A stretch of 64,000 nucleotides of DNA from Deltaproteobacteria bacterium (lineage in GTDB: Bacteria > Desulfobacterota > Desulfobulbia > Desulfobulbales > Desulfurivibrionaceae): contig DUZW01000006.1 of assembly GCA_013349295.1 (NCBI GenBank), positions 44,539 through 108,538 on the forward strand. The letters run 5' to 3'. Position numbers and translations under genes: made by a program. The first letter of the stretch is position 1. Every line of letters starts with the position of its first letter. A model generated the notes under the pieces. The model did not search any database. It was not told the DNA's origin and was given only the letters and a program-made list of their open reading frames with translations. This document shows, piece after piece, positions 27,178 through 37,018 of this stretch.

Positions 27178-29794
27178 TGCCACCCTCAAATATCACCTCG
27201 CCCTGCTTTGCTTCATCCTGCTCCGGCAACCCGTTCAAGGCGTAATTTCCCTCCATAAAAGCACGAGCCACAGCGGGAATCATCGAGTCGGCACCCATGA
27301 CTGCGTCCAGTAATCTGGTAAAACCCAAAATCCTGCCGACCATCACCAGTTTTTCCTCAATGGCATTCTTGTCCGCCCCCTGCAGCGAGGCGTTTACCAA
27401 ATCCTCCTTGACATCAACGAAAAACCCATGCTGTTCAAAAATATCTCCGATACAGAGGGCACGCCGCCGCCGCCGTTCGCGGGAAGTACCTCCGCCCTTA
27501 AAGCGAAACTTGATATGATTGCTGCGGGGCTCATGGGAAGCCACCGTGTCGATCATGATGAAATGAAAATCCATGCGGGCGTTCATGTTGCAATAATCTC
27601 GGCTGACCATGGCGTAATTGGGCATGCCGATGGGCCGTTCCGATTTCTGGTCGGTCATAAAATTAGACATCACCGAACCCATTGGGGTCCCGCCTGGTGG
27701 TGGACCCCAATGCAAGCCAGGGGTGGTAATTCCCTGCCATAGTGACTGAAAGGGTGCGGAAATCACCGATTCCGGAGGAATCCGCCTGCGGGACGGAGCG
27801 GAAAGCGCAAGGCCGCCACCCAGGTCGATGACGCTGACAAAGAAGGGCACCGGTGAGTCGATGACATGTACGGCAGCGAAATTTTCTTCCAGCATCTCGT
27901 CACCGGCGCTGAACATGGCCAGCACTGCCTTTTCATGGACAAAACGGACGATATCGTGGAGCGACTTACATTCAAGAATGGAGAAAGTGGGGCCGTAGGC
28001 ATCGGTGAGATGCAGTACCGTAACCAGTTCCTGAATATCCCGGTGCAGCGGGGGCAGCGGGATGCGCGTTGCACAAAGTGGTGGCGGACCATTTTTCCAA
28101 GCCTTTTCCGTGGCCTCGATCTCTTCGGCACCGGCGTGATAAACCTTGCCATGCCCTCCGTCCACCGTAATCCACTGACCGTCTTGCAAAGCGCTGGAGG
28201 CGTCTTTCAACCCGCAGATCAGTGGAGTTTCCTGTTCGCGGGCTACACAGGCCAAATGATCTGCAGGGCTGCCCAGTTCCACCAGTACCGCCGCCACCTG
28301 AGCCAAGAGATTCGCAGCTTCGACAAAGCTCTGGTGCATGACCAGCACCACCGGTTCCCGCGGAATACTCTCAAAATCCTTCCTCCCTTTCACCACCAAT
28401 ACCCGGCCCGTGGCCCGACCCCCCGAAGCAATCAACCCCTGCAACAGGACCGGCGACTGTTCCCGCAGGGTGTCTGCGGCCTGGACACCTATGGTGGTCA
28501 TGGGCCGCACCTGGAGTATCACCACCACCCCATCGCGGTCCACCGCCCATTCCAAATCCAGAGGCATACCCTCACGTCTTTCCATTTCCCTGCCACAATC
28601 GCTCAGGGTTTGCAGCTCTTCTGTACTGAGCACGGGTTGCAGACGGGCATCCTGATCAAGCTCGCGCCAGGCGACACCCCCTGTTTCCTCGCAGGCGAGA
28701 AATTTCTCCTTGCAGACAATGGAGGAACGCGACCAGTCCACCCTGCCCTCTGCGTCGAGCAAATAGAGATCGGCGGCGGCGCTGCCCGAGACCGCGGCCT
28801 CACCCAAACCAGGTACCGCGCTGACCAGCATCAGGCCGCTTTCCGGCTCTTGGGGAGAGCGGGTAAGGAGGACGCCTGCAGCGCGAGCATCCACCATCTC
28901 CAGACAGAGCACCGCCATGTCGAAACGCAGGGGATCAAGCCCGGCGTTAAGCCGATAGGCCAGGCTGCGCGGATTGAAATTGCTGGCCACCACCTGTTTG
29001 AACGCCTCAAGAAACTGCGCCTCATCGCGGACATTGAGCACCGAACTGAATTGCCCGGCAAAGGAGTGATGGCGACCGTCCTCGCTGATGCTGCTGCTGC
29101 GCACCGCCAAGGATTTGCCGTTTTTTAAAAATGCGCGGGCCGCTTCAGTTATTTCCTCGGCCAAGACCGGAGGAATCACCGCCCCGGTGATCAAGCCCTT
29201 CACCTGGTCGGCGGTGGCGGCGGACACATGTTTATCCTTATCCGCGCCGTGGGTGGCCAAAAGATGGACCAGCTCCAGAGAGAGTCCACCGTGTTCAAGA
29301 AAAAAGCGGCATCCCGCCAAGCTTATCACAAAGCCATCCGGCACCGGCAGACCATTCTTGCGAAGTTCCGCCAACGCCGCGGCCTTATTCCCGGTTTGCC
29401 CCTTGAGGCCGCCGTGGATCCGGGCAAGGGGCAATACTGAGGGAACATCTCGGGAGGGAGCAAGACGAGCGAGCGTAGCCTGGAGGCGTTGGCCAATGGT
29501 GTGATGGACACCCAACAGCCCCCTGTATCGGCCGCCGGCCAGATTTTCCAGGCGGGCGATCATTTCGGCGGTTTCTTCGAGCAACCGGTGGACAAGTTGG
29601 ACAAGCCCCGCCGAATCACCTTGCAGTCGCAAATGAATGCTGATTTCGGTAAGGCAGTCCACGGCCCGGTTGTTGCCGGCCAGGAGGGAGCGGAACACAT
29701 GGTAGCGCGCCTTGAGCAGGTGTTGCGAATCCGTTTTCCGCTGCTGACGGGCCTGTCGTCCCCTGTCGAGCTGTCGCTTGATCCAGCGACGCAT
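27161..29794 (-). CDS. PEP-synthase-like ATP-grasp/phospho-His protein, paralogue 1
   Basis: An 877-residue protein. Residues 1-120 are helical; about 125-435 are a PPDK_N ATP-grasp domain (TGNKAAALAELRKNGLPVPD, AVRSSSISEDGRHHSFAGQF, LDLEWAVDRDGVVVILQVRP); about 455-555 are the swivelling PEP-utiliser domain with the phospho-accepting His at 513 (GSPADHLACVARE). The PEP/pyruvate TIM barrel is absent. Residues about 585-860 are a shared unknown domain with SLHDIVRFVHEKA, VSRDYCNMNARMDFHFIMID and HIKFRFKGGG. Its ATG follows the TAA of paralogue 2 directly. It should transfer ATP phosphate through His to an unknown acceptor (inference from family chemistry). Confidence 0.85.
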   Translation of the reverse strand: MRRWIKRQLDRGRQARQQRKTDSQHLLKARYHVFRSLLAGNNRAVDCLTEISIHLRLQGDSAGLVQLVHRLLEETAEMIARLENLAGGRYRGLLGVHHTIGQRLQATLARLAPSRDVPSVLPLARIHGGLKGQTGNKAAALAELRKNGLPVPDGFVISLAGCRFFLEHGGLSLELVHLLATHGADKDKHVSAATADQVKGLITGAVIPPVLAEEITEAARAFLKNGKSLAVRSSSISEDGRHHSFAGQFSSVLNVRDEAQFLEAFKQVVASNFNPRSLAYRLNAGLDPLRFDMAVLCLEMVDARAAGVLLTRSPQEPESGLMLVSAVPGLGEAAVSGSAAADLYLLDAEGRVDWSRSSIVCKEKFLACEETGGVAWRELDQDARLQPVLSTEELQTLSDCGREMERREGMPLDLEWAVDRDGVVVILQVRPMTTIGVQAADTLREQSPVLLQGLIASGGRATGRVLVVKGRKDFESIPREPVVLVMHQSFVEAANLLAQVAAVLVELGSPADHLACVAREQETPLICGLKDASSALQDGQWITVDGGHGKVYHAGAEEIEATEKAWKNGPPPLCATRIPLPPLHRDIQELVTVLHLTDAYGPTFSILECKSLHDIVRFVHEKAVLAMFSAGDEMLEENFAAVHVIDSPVPFFVSVIDLGGGLALSAPSRRRIPPESVISAPFQSLWQGITTPGLHWGPPPGGTPMGSVMSNFMTDQKSERPIGMPNYAMVSRDYCNMNARMDFHFIMIDTVASHEPRSNHIKFRFKGGGTSRERRRRRALCIGDIFEQHGFFVDVKEDLVNASLQGADKNAIEEKLVMVGRILGFTRLLDAVMGADSMIPAVARAFMEGNYALNGLPEQDEAKQGEVIFEGGNEGRA

Positions 29795-32335
29795 TTAGGC
29801 CTCCCCCCCGTCCTGCTTGATGTTTGAGAGAAAACTCTGGAAGAATTGCTCGATGGCCGTTTCGTCGCGCATCCGCACATCCAGCTGGCGGGTAAAGGAG
29901 ATCAGCTCACCCAAGCGGCCAAGCACACGTTCCATTCTCGGAATATCGAGATTCCTGGCCTTGCCGATCACCAGATCGCCTGTGCGCTCCACCTTGAAAA
30001 AGAGGCCTGAGAGAATGGCGCTGATCAGGCGGGCGCGCCATTCGCGTTTGGCCTTTTCGGCCATCCCTCCGGCAAAACGGAAGTAGATGTAGTTGTTGTC
30101 CGGATCCGGTGACATATAGGCGTCCACCACGTTGAAGTGGTAGCCCAGACGCAGGCAGAGATTGCAGTAATCCTCCGCGATGATCCCAAGGTTGTCCCCG
30201 GGATAGGAAGGTCCGGTGAGCAGGGCCAGCGGCTTGCTGATTCCGGAAAGGATATCCTTGAACCCGAGCGGCGCCGGCTCCTTCCCCCCCTTGTCATCCT
30301 TGAGAAAACCGCTGAGAATGGCGGCAAGCGGACGACTGTTCAGCATCTCCATGCCTATCTCTCCCCCTAAAGCTGCCTCCGGCCTCAGTCCGTAGCCCAG
30401 ATCGATGACCCGCAATTTGAGCGGAATCGGCAGCCGCACCGGTCGGCTCAGCGCTTCCTGGGAACCGCTCTGCCCGGCATGAAAATTGATCAGCGCATCA
30501 ATGGCCTTTTCGTGGGAAAAACGAAGAATATCGTGGAAGGTGTGGCAGTTTTCCGCCAAGAAATCGGCAGCGGTCGGATTGACCAGGGTGAGGGGCGCCA
30601 CCCAGCGTAGGATTCGCCGCAGAATTCGCAGTTCCTGGGAGGCGCGATAGTCATCCTGTTCCGCTGCATGCAGACTGACCAGACCCTCGATAATCCCTTG
30701 ATAGACCTGCTTGTTTTCCACGTCGACCGTGACCTCCGCACCCTCGGCAAGAATGCTTATGGCGTCGCCGGTTCCAAACAGGGCCGGGGTCCGGTACTCA
30801 CGGGCGATGGTGGCCAGATGACCGGTAGGACCGCCGATCTCGGTAATGATGGCGGCAGCTCGCCAGATAATGGGGCTCAATTGCGGGCTGGGGAAACGGG
30901 CCACTGCTATGGCACCCACCGGAAAGTGTTCCGGGTCGGTGTTCTGATCCACATGCACCACCCTCCCTGCCGCGATACCGAGCTGCGCGACCTGGCCTCT
31001 TCCGGACATAAGGGGAGTGGCTGCGGATAACTCGGCGGCCAGCTGGCCGGGGAGCGGCGGCGGCTTGACGGGCAAAGAGAGGGAACGGCTCTGCAGGATC
31101 ACCGGTTCGTCCCCCAACGCCCACTCGATATCCTGGGGCTCGCCGAAGGTCTTTTCCAGCAGCAGAGCCTGCTCGGCAAGTTTGGCCAGCTCTTTGGGCA
31201 TTAACGTTGCCGAACCGCGTCTCAAACCGCCGGGCAGCTGATCAAACGCTTCCCGGGTGGAGGAAAAGGAATCCGGAATGACGATCTCGCTGGTCAACGG
31301 GACAAAAGGCCAACCCCGGCTCATGACAAAGCGGTCCGCCTGCCTGCGGCCGGAGACCAGATCGTGGGCTGCGCCGCGCAGGGCGGTGATGAGCAGCTGA
31401 TTTTTATCCGGCGACTCCGGATCGCGGCTGTAGGTCACCCCGGCAATGCGGGCCTGAATCATCGGCTGTACCCCGGCGGCCATGGGGATGTCCCTGCTGC
31501 CGGCTGTTGGGCCCATATACTCCAAGGCCATGACCGAGAAACGCGAGGCGATCACTCGCCGATAGGCATCGAGTACCGAGGACAACTCGGGCCGCACCTC
31601 AAGCATCGAGGTAAACTGTCCTGCAAAACTTCTGGTTTCAGCATCCTCGCCCACCCCGCTTGAACGGACCGCCAGAGGAACAGGTCCGCCTGCCCGGTTA
31701 AGCAATTGGGCAAGCTCATCCCGCACCGCAGCCACCAGCTGTTCCGGAAAACGCGCCTGATCAAGCAGTCGGGTGATGGTCTCAGAACGATCCCGGCTGG
31801 AACCGGGCCCAGCGCAAATGTCATCGATGGCGGCAAAAAGGGAGTTTGCCTTCATGAACTCACGGTAAGCGGCAGCGGTGATGGCAAAACCGTCCGGCGT
31901 CCGCAGATGCAGCCGGTTGCGAATCTCGCTCAAGGTAGCATTCTTGCCGCCCACCAGCTCCTCGAAATCGCTGTTGATCAGCTCATAGGCCAGGGTGAGA
32001 CTCCGATCGTAGGGCCCGGCATAATCCAGTGCCAAGCCGGACAATTTTCCGGCAATCTCTTCATAGCGGTCGTACAGAGGAAGGTAGCGGTTGTTGGTCA
32101 GGCTTCCCAGACTGGATACCACCTCCCGCACCAGTTCGTTCAACTCGGCCACGGCTTCGCTTAAAAATTTACGGTCAAAAACATATTCACCGGCCAGGGC
32201 GCCCTCCATGCGGCCGATCTTTTCAAGTACCGCGTTGTTCAGGGAAAGGAGCCGCCGAAACAACCGGAAGGAGGCGGCAAACGAGGCAGGTTCCTCCGTT
32301 GACGATTTAAAGAAGGGATTGGCAGGGAAGCTCAT
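29795..32335 (-). CDS. PEP-synthase-like ATP-grasp/phospho-His protein, paralogue 2
   Basis: An 846-residue paralogue of the same architecture: helical residues 1-115, ATP-grasp domain about 117-418 (VGGKNATLSEIRNRLHLRTP, PLAVRSSGVGEDAETRSFAG, PQDIEWALGDEPVILQSRSL), swivelling domain with His506 in GGPTGHLATIAREYRTPALF, and the unknown C-terminal domain with TFHDILRFSHEKA, IAEDYCNLCLRLGYHFNVVD and NYIYFRFAGGM. The ATG at 32335 lies one base after the TGA of the histidine kinase gene, so it is translationally coupled to it; an alternative ATG three codons upstream overlaps the kinase stop. Confidence 0.85.
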   Translation of the reverse strand: MSFPANPFFKSSTEEPASFAASFRLFRRLLSLNNAVLEKIGRMEGALAGEYVFDRKFLSEAVAELNELVREVVSSLGSLTNNRYLPLYDRYEEIAGKLSGLALDYAGPYDRSLTLAYELINSDFEELVGGKNATLSEIRNRLHLRTPDGFAITAAAYREFMKANSLFAAIDDICAGPGSSRDRSETITRLLDQARFPEQLVAAVRDELAQLLNRAGGPVPLAVRSSGVGEDAETRSFAGQFTSMLEVRPELSSVLDAYRRVIASRFSVMALEYMGPTAGSRDIPMAAGVQPMIQARIAGVTYSRDPESPDKNQLLITALRGAAHDLVSGRRQADRFVMSRGWPFVPLTSEIVIPDSFSSTREAFDQLPGGLRRGSATLMPKELAKLAEQALLLEKTFGEPQDIEWALGDEPVILQSRSLSLPVKPPPLPGQLAAELSAATPLMSGRGQVAQLGIAAGRVVHVDQNTDPEHFPVGAIAVARFPSPQLSPIIWRAAAIITEIGGPTGHLATIAREYRTPALFGTGDAISILAEGAEVTVDVENKQVYQGIIEGLVSLHAAEQDDYRASQELRILRRILRWVAPLTLVNPTAADFLAENCHTFHDILRFSHEKAIDALINFHAGQSGSQEALSRPVRLPIPLKLRVIDLGYGLRPEAALGGEIGMEMLNSRPLAAILSGFLKDDKGGKEPAPLGFKDILSGISKPLALLTGPSYPGDNLGIIAEDYCNLCLRLGYHFNVVDAYMSPDPDNNYIYFRFAGGMAEKAKREWRARLISAILSGLFFKVERTGDLVIGKARNLDIPRMERVLGRLGELISFTRQLDVRMRDETAIEQFFQSFLSNIKQDGGEA

Positions 32336-32336
32336 C

Positions 32337-33848
32337 TCATGCATCCCTGTGTAAAAGAGGCAAGGTAATCCGGAAGGTCGTCCCACTGCCCTTCTCGCTC
32401 TCCACCTCGATATCGCCGTTGTGATCTTTGACAATGGCGTAGCTCAAGGAAAGGCCGAGCCCGGTCCCTTCGTTCTTGGTGGTGAAAAAAGGATCGAAAA
32501 TATGGGTCAATGCCTCGGGAGCAATACCGGCCCCGTTGTCCCTGACCACGATCCGCGCCTCATTTTCCTGGGCGAACACGGTGAGGTTAAGGCGGCCATT
32601 GGGCTGCATGGCCTGGACCGCGTTGAGCAGCAAGTTGACCAGCACCTGCTGTAACTGGTTGGGGTTGCCGTTGACCAACACCGGCTGATCGGGATGGTCG
32701 TAACGGCAGACGATCCCGCCCAGACGGAACTGGTTCTTCACCAAGGCAAGAGAGGCCTCTACCAGCGCAACAAGATCCACCGATTCCACGGTATTGGACT
32801 TGCGGGTTCGGGAAAACTCAAGCAAATGGTGCACCACCTCACGGGCTCGGTCCGATTGGACCAGGATGTCGCGGACCATATCCAGCCGATCGCTGCACTC
32901 CAGGTTGGGAAGATCTTCCAGCAAAACCTCGGCGGTGAGCGATATGTTGTTCAACGGGTTGTTGATCTCATGGGCGATACCCGCGGTCACCTTGCCGATG
33001 GCCGCGAGCTTTTCCGACTGCACCAGCTGGTTCTGTTTGGTATTCAAGGCTTGGAGCATAAGATTCAGTGAGTTGACCAGTTCCACCCCCTCCACCGAGC
33101 AGCGGATCTCATCATCCATCGGGATGGAGTTCATCTCCCCCTGCATGATCCTGGCCGAGGCCTCGCGGATGGCGGTAAGTGGTCTCATGATCCAGCGCAT
33201 CATATACAAAATCAGCACGGCGCCTAGTCCCACGGCCAGAACAAGAATTAGCACCGCGGATTTCTGGTAGCCCGCCACCTCGGTTTCCACCCGTACCCGT
33301 GCCTTGGTATCCATATCGAAAATGGACTTGGTGATGTCCTGACCGTGTTTACGCAGGGAGTTTTCCAGGGATTGCTTGTTTTTCGCCGAGAGTCCGGCCT
33401 GCAAAAGGCGACGGGAAACAGCCTCGTATTGACCAAGTTCCTTGTCGTGCAAGAAATCAAGCTCGCTACGGTTTTCAAAGAGAATCTCCTTCAACGCGAC
33501 AATGTCGGCCCTGACCTGATCCACATAGTCAAGGGCGCTCAGCAGATCCTTCCGGTCGTTGAACAGGAAATAATTCTTCTCGTAACGTCTGATTTCAAGC
33601 ACCTTCTGGTTCAACTCGTAAAAGGACTCGATAATCCGGATCTTGTCCTCCATACGCCATAGGGCATAGGTGGCGGAGGCAGTGGCGATGATGCCCAGGC
33701 CCGCGACGATACAGATCGTGACCAAGAGTTTTCCCCGGATGGAACGAATCGCGGGAAAAAGAAATCGGCAGGGAGGGCATTCCGAAGAGCTGCCCTCAGG
33801 ACTGACTGCTGGCTGCAACGCCGGGGGCGTGGGGATGCCGGCATTCAT
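32337..33848 (-). CDS. Membrane sensor histidine kinase
   Basis: A 503-residue kinase. Two membrane segments (about 40-62 and 198-218) flank a mostly helical periplasmic domain of some 135 residues. A HAMP domain follows (MRPLTAIREASARIMQGEMN), then the phospho-His in KLAAIGKVTAGIAHEINNPL, and the ATPase boxes NLLLNAVQAM, VVRDNGAGIA, FFTTKNEGTGLGLSLSYAIV. The H-box matches NtrB-like HisKA kinases that partner NtrC-type regulators. It overlaps the response-regulator gene (ATGA) and leads into paralogue 2. It probably phosphorylates that regulator and possibly the NtrC-type protein encoded at 39570-40934 (inference). Confidence 0.92.
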   Translation of the reverse strand: MNAGIPTPPALQPAVSPEGSSSECPPCRFLFPAIRSIRGKLLVTICIVAGLGIIATASATYALWRMEDKIRIIESFYELNQKVLEIRRYEKNYFLFNDRKDLLSALDYVDQVRADIVALKEILFENRSELDFLHDKELGQYEAVSRRLLQAGLSAKNKQSLENSLRKHGQDITKSIFDMDTKARVRVETEVAGYQKSAVLILVLAVGLGAVLILYMMRWIMRPLTAIREASARIMQGEMNSIPMDDEIRCSVEGVELVNSLNLMLQALNTKQNQLVQSEKLAAIGKVTAGIAHEINNPLNNISLTAEVLLEDLPNLECSDRLDMVRDILVQSDRAREVVHHLLEFSRTRKSNTVESVDLVALVEASLALVKNQFRLGGIVCRYDHPDQPVLVNGNPNQLQQVLVNLLLNAVQAMQPNGRLNLTVFAQENEARIVVRDNGAGIAPEALTHIFDPFFTTKNEGTGLGLSLSYAIVKDHNGDIEVESEKGSGTTFRITLPLLHRDA

Positions 33849-34231
33849 TCTTTCACTCTGGGAGCTTCAATGGCTCGTTGTATGACCTGTTTTAATTCGT
33901 CCAGCCGGAACGGCTTGGCAAGGAAAGCAAAAACCCCTTGCTGCTCCGCCAGTTCCGCCGTATCCGCCGAGGCGTAGCCGGTGATAATGATCACCCGGGT
34001 CTCCGGATTCATGACCCGAACCCGCTTCAAAACCTCAATGCCGTCAATCCCCTCCATCTTCAGGTCGGTTATCACGATGTCGAAGGATTTAGCCGCCATG
34101 GCGGCAAGGGCCGCGGACGAATCGGTATAGGTCTCGATCTCAAAGCCGATCTTGCCGAACACCTGCTTGAGACGCTTACCGACGATGGGTTCATCATCCA
34201 CCACCAGCAGCCGCGTGTTTGTCTCACTCAT
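33845..34231 (-). CDS. Single-domain response regulator
   Basis: A 128-residue receiver domain: LLVVDDEPIVGKRLK, phospho-Asp in VITDLKMEGIDGIEVL, IIITGYAS and the Lys in AFLAKPFRLDELK. No output domain is present. The sequence style (GYAS, KPFRLDELK) is close to the receiver of the NtrC-family protein at 39570-40934, so it may compete with it for phosphate from the adjacent kinase (inference). GGAGATGGAACT precedes the ATG. Its stop overlaps the kinase start. Confidence 0.92.
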   Translation of the reverse strand: MSETNTRLLVVDDEPIVGKRLKQVFGKIGFEIETYTDSSAALAAMAAKSFDIVITDLKMEGIDGIEVLKRVRVMNPETRVIIITGYASADTAELAEQQGVFAFLAKPFRLDELKQVIQRAIEAPRVKE

Positions 34232-34337
34232 AGTTCCATCTCCCTGCTCTCATTGTTATAATCTCGTGCAAAAACAAAAATTGTGGATGGCCAGGCAAAA
34301 ATCGCCTGATGCAAGGCGCGTGATTTTGACTGCGGCA

Positions 34338-36929
34338 TCATCGGTTATCGTTCACAACGCCGTAATCACCCATGAGAAACGCTTCGGCATACCGGGCCAC
34401 GGCCTGATCATCCGTCATCTGGACGTCCAGCTGCCTGGTGAAACCGATCAAACGGCCAAGGATATCCAGGGTACGTTCCATTTCACTCTGGATCAGGTTG
34501 CCGGTACGGGCAATGACCAAATCCCCCCTGGTCCGGACACTGAAATCAAAGGCCTCCAGAATGGTGGCGATGAGAGTCGCCCGCCGCGAACGCTTGGCAA
34601 TATCGGTGGCCCCGCCCAAAAACCGAAAATAAATATGATTGTCGCGTTCCACGTCATGGCAGAATGCGTCGACGATGTTGAAATGATACCCGAACCGGAA
34701 ACACAGGTTCACATAGGTTTCGCTGATGATGGCGATGTTATGCCCGGTATATTGCCCGGAAAGAGTATCTTGCGGGGTGGTCATCATGCTGTGCATCATG
34801 TACTTGAAACTCACCGGCATGGTTTCTTGATGCCAAGCCCCGGGAAAGAGCATCCCCTGGAGAATGGCCCGAAAGGGGATGGAAGTGATGGCGGAAAAAG
34901 GAATCTGGTCCGGCGGGGCATCCGGGGCAATACCGCCGCCGATATCAATGGCAAGTATCCCGGCCTGAATGGGCAGATCCAGCCGTCTTGCCAGTCCACC
35001 CGGCAGACAGCGGTCATCCCGACCCAGCTCCACCAGCTCGAGCACCGCGGTTTCATGGATAAAACGCAGCACATCGTGGAAGGTTTTGCACCCTTCGGCC
35101 CTGAATTCCTGCATCAGCGGGTCAACCAGGTTCAACCGGGAAACCTCCCTGAGGATACGGCGCAGCATCCGAAACTCCGGGGCCATGTGCAGGTCCATGG
35201 TGGTGGTCGCCTGATAGGTGAGGAGCTCCACCACCCTGCCCCGATAAATCCGGCGATCTTCGGCATCCACGGTTATTTCCTCGCCGGGAACGATACGGGC
35301 AAGGATATCAGGAACCCCGACCAGACAGGGAACCCGCAACTCGCGGCACAGAGTAGCCATATGGCTTGCCGGGGTTCCGACCTCGGTGATAATGGCTGCG
35401 GCCCGCTGCATTACCTGGACAAATTGGGAGGAATCGCGATGGCTGATAAGCACCGCCCCCTCGGGAAAGTTCTTGAGATCGGCCAGGGTTTCCACCCGGT
35501 AAGCGGGCCCGGCGCCGATACCCTGTTGGGCAACCCGTCCCGCATCCGAGGAGATAAGCTCATAGCCTTCAAGTTTTTCTGAAAGCAGAGGCTTTTCCCG
35601 GGTGCTCTCCGTGATCAACAGAGGCCTGGATTGCAGGATATAGAGCACACCCTGCGGGTCCACGGTCCATTCGATATCCTGGGGCCGTTTAAAAAAGGTT
35701 TCCAGGTGAATAGCAACCCCGGCAAGCTCCAGAAGGGTCTGCTCGTCAAGACAGGGAGCCTCGACCTGCCCGTTGGGCACCGCTTCCAGCGCAAGGCCAC
35801 CGTCCACCCCCCCTGTCGGCAGCAGCGCTTCGTGTTTTGCCGCGATCACCCGCTCAACAATCCGCTGCGGCTCGGTTTTACTGATCCGAAAAAAATCTGT
35901 GGGTACCTGACCCTCGACCACTGCCTGACCCTGTCCCAAGGCGCCGACCACTACAATGCGCTGTGAACCGGGCTCCATGGGATCAACGGAATAAATAATG
36001 CCGCTGGCTTGGGCCGGGATCATGCGCTGGCAACAGGCGGCGATGGACATGGTCCCGCCTTCGGGGAAGACCTGACGTCGGTACAAAATAGCCTTGGCGC
36101 CGAAAAGACTGGCCGCCACCTGCCGATAAGCGAAATACACCGCCTCGGCCTGGGGAGGAACCTGCAATTCGGAATGAAACTGCCCGGCAAAGGAGAAATC
36201 CATGTCCTCTTCCTGAGCACTGCTGCGGACCGCAAGAAAAAGAGGTGCTTCGCCGCCGGCAGCTAGCCGTTGGAGATACTCGGCCAGCATATCAAGAAAG
36301 CCGGGGGGCGGTTCGGCACGGAGTACATTTTCCCGGAGAAGACAGCGCAGTTCATCAAGCCTCTCTTCATCGGGAAGGTGGTCGGAAAGCATCTGCTCAA
36401 ACCGGTCGAACTCCGGCCGGATTCCGTTCAAATCCAGCAAATCGTGGAACAGCCGGGTGGTGATCACAAAACCTTCCGGCACCCGAACCTTGGGGTTATG
36501 CAACAGCTCGGAAAGATGCGCGGCCTTGCCGCCCACCAAAGGCCAATGTCGGGTCTCGACCTCGCTAAGCCAGAGCAGGGGCGGACCATCCCGGTCGTCC
36601 CGCTTGTTGAGGATCGCCCGAACCCTGGCCTCCATGGGAGCGAAGATTTCATTCAGAGCCACGCAGCGGTACTGGGTCAGGGTATTGATCGCGGTGATGG
36701 CACGGAGCATGGCCGCAATCATCTCTTCAACGGTGGATTCCACATAGCGGAGATCAAAAAGATAGTCGCCGCTCAGTTTTTCCCCCATGTCCGCTATAAG
36801 CTCAAGGGCCTGGTTATTTGCTTTGAGAACCTCGCGGAACTGGAAGAAGACAAGGGGAAGAGGCCGACAGACCTTTGGCGTGAGCCAGCTTAAAGCAGAA
36901 AATCCTTTCAGGAGATCACGAAGGGACAT
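34338..36929 (-). CDS. PEP-synthase-like ATP-grasp/phospho-His protein, paralogue 3
   Basis: An 863-residue paralogue, first of the three in transcription order. Helical residues 1-125; ATP-grasp domain about 128-439 (LVGGKAAHLSELLHNPKVRV, AVRSSAQEEDMDFSFAGQFH, PQDIEWTVDPQGVLYILQSR); swivelling domain with His523 in GTPASHMATLCRELRVPCLV; unknown C-terminal domain about 584-845 with TFHDVLRFIHETA, ISETYVNLCFRFGYHFNIVD and HIYFRFLGGA. The ATG at 36929 has AGGA nine bases upstream; a TTG further out is less likely. It follows TIGR02186 after about 90 bases that hold a hairpin. Confidence 0.85.
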   Translation of the reverse strand: MSLRDLLKGFSALSWLTPKVCRPLPLVFFQFREVLKANNQALELIADMGEKLSGDYLFDLRYVESTVEEMIAAMLRAITAINTLTQYRCVALNEIFAPMEARVRAILNKRDDRDGPPLLWLSEVETRHWPLVGGKAAHLSELLHNPKVRVPEGFVITTRLFHDLLDLNGIRPEFDRFEQMLSDHLPDEERLDELRCLLRENVLRAEPPPGFLDMLAEYLQRLAAGGEAPLFLAVRSSAQEEDMDFSFAGQFHSELQVPPQAEAVYFAYRQVAASLFGAKAILYRRQVFPEGGTMSIAACCQRMIPAQASGIIYSVDPMEPGSQRIVVVGALGQGQAVVEGQVPTDFFRISKTEPQRIVERVIAAKHEALLPTGGVDGGLALEAVPNGQVEAPCLDEQTLLELAGVAIHLETFFKRPQDIEWTVDPQGVLYILQSRPLLITESTREKPLLSEKLEGYELISSDAGRVAQQGIGAGPAYRVETLADLKNFPEGAVLISHRDSSQFVQVMQRAAAIITEVGTPASHMATLCRELRVPCLVGVPDILARIVPGEEITVDAEDRRIYRGRVVELLTYQATTTMDLHMAPEFRMLRRILREVSRLNLVDPLMQEFRAEGCKTFHDVLRFIHETAVLELVELGRDDRCLPGGLARRLDLPIQAGILAIDIGGGIAPDAPPDQIPFSAITSIPFRAILQGMLFPGAWHQETMPVSFKYMMHSMMTTPQDTLSGQYTGHNIAIISETYVNLCFRFGYHFNIVDAFCHDVERDNHIYFRFLGGATDIAKRSRRATLIATILEAFDFSVRTRGDLVIARTGNLIQSEMERTLDILGRLIGFTRQLDVQMTDDQAVARYAEAFLMGDYGVVNDNR

Positions 36930-36956
36930 GCGTTGCGGTCCTGACAAAGAGAAGCG

Positions 36957-36994
36957 GCGTGGGGCAGATCAGGATACCCTTTTCTGCTCCACGC
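36957..36994 (-). repeat. Intercistronic hairpin before paralogue 3
   Basis: GCGTGGGGCAG (36957-36967) pairs with CTGCTCCACGC (36984-36994) over 11 bp with one G-U pair and a 16-base loop. No T-run follows on the minus strand, so it is more likely an RNA-processing or attenuation element than a full terminator. Confidence 0.5.
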
Positions 36995-37018
36995 CTCCTA
37001 AAAAACAAGAATTGAAAA

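Noticed and set aside
34152..35582. Plus-strand open frame of 476 codons opposite paralogue 3
   Set aside because: Antisense shadow; the minus strand carries clear ATP-grasp and swivelling-domain motifs.
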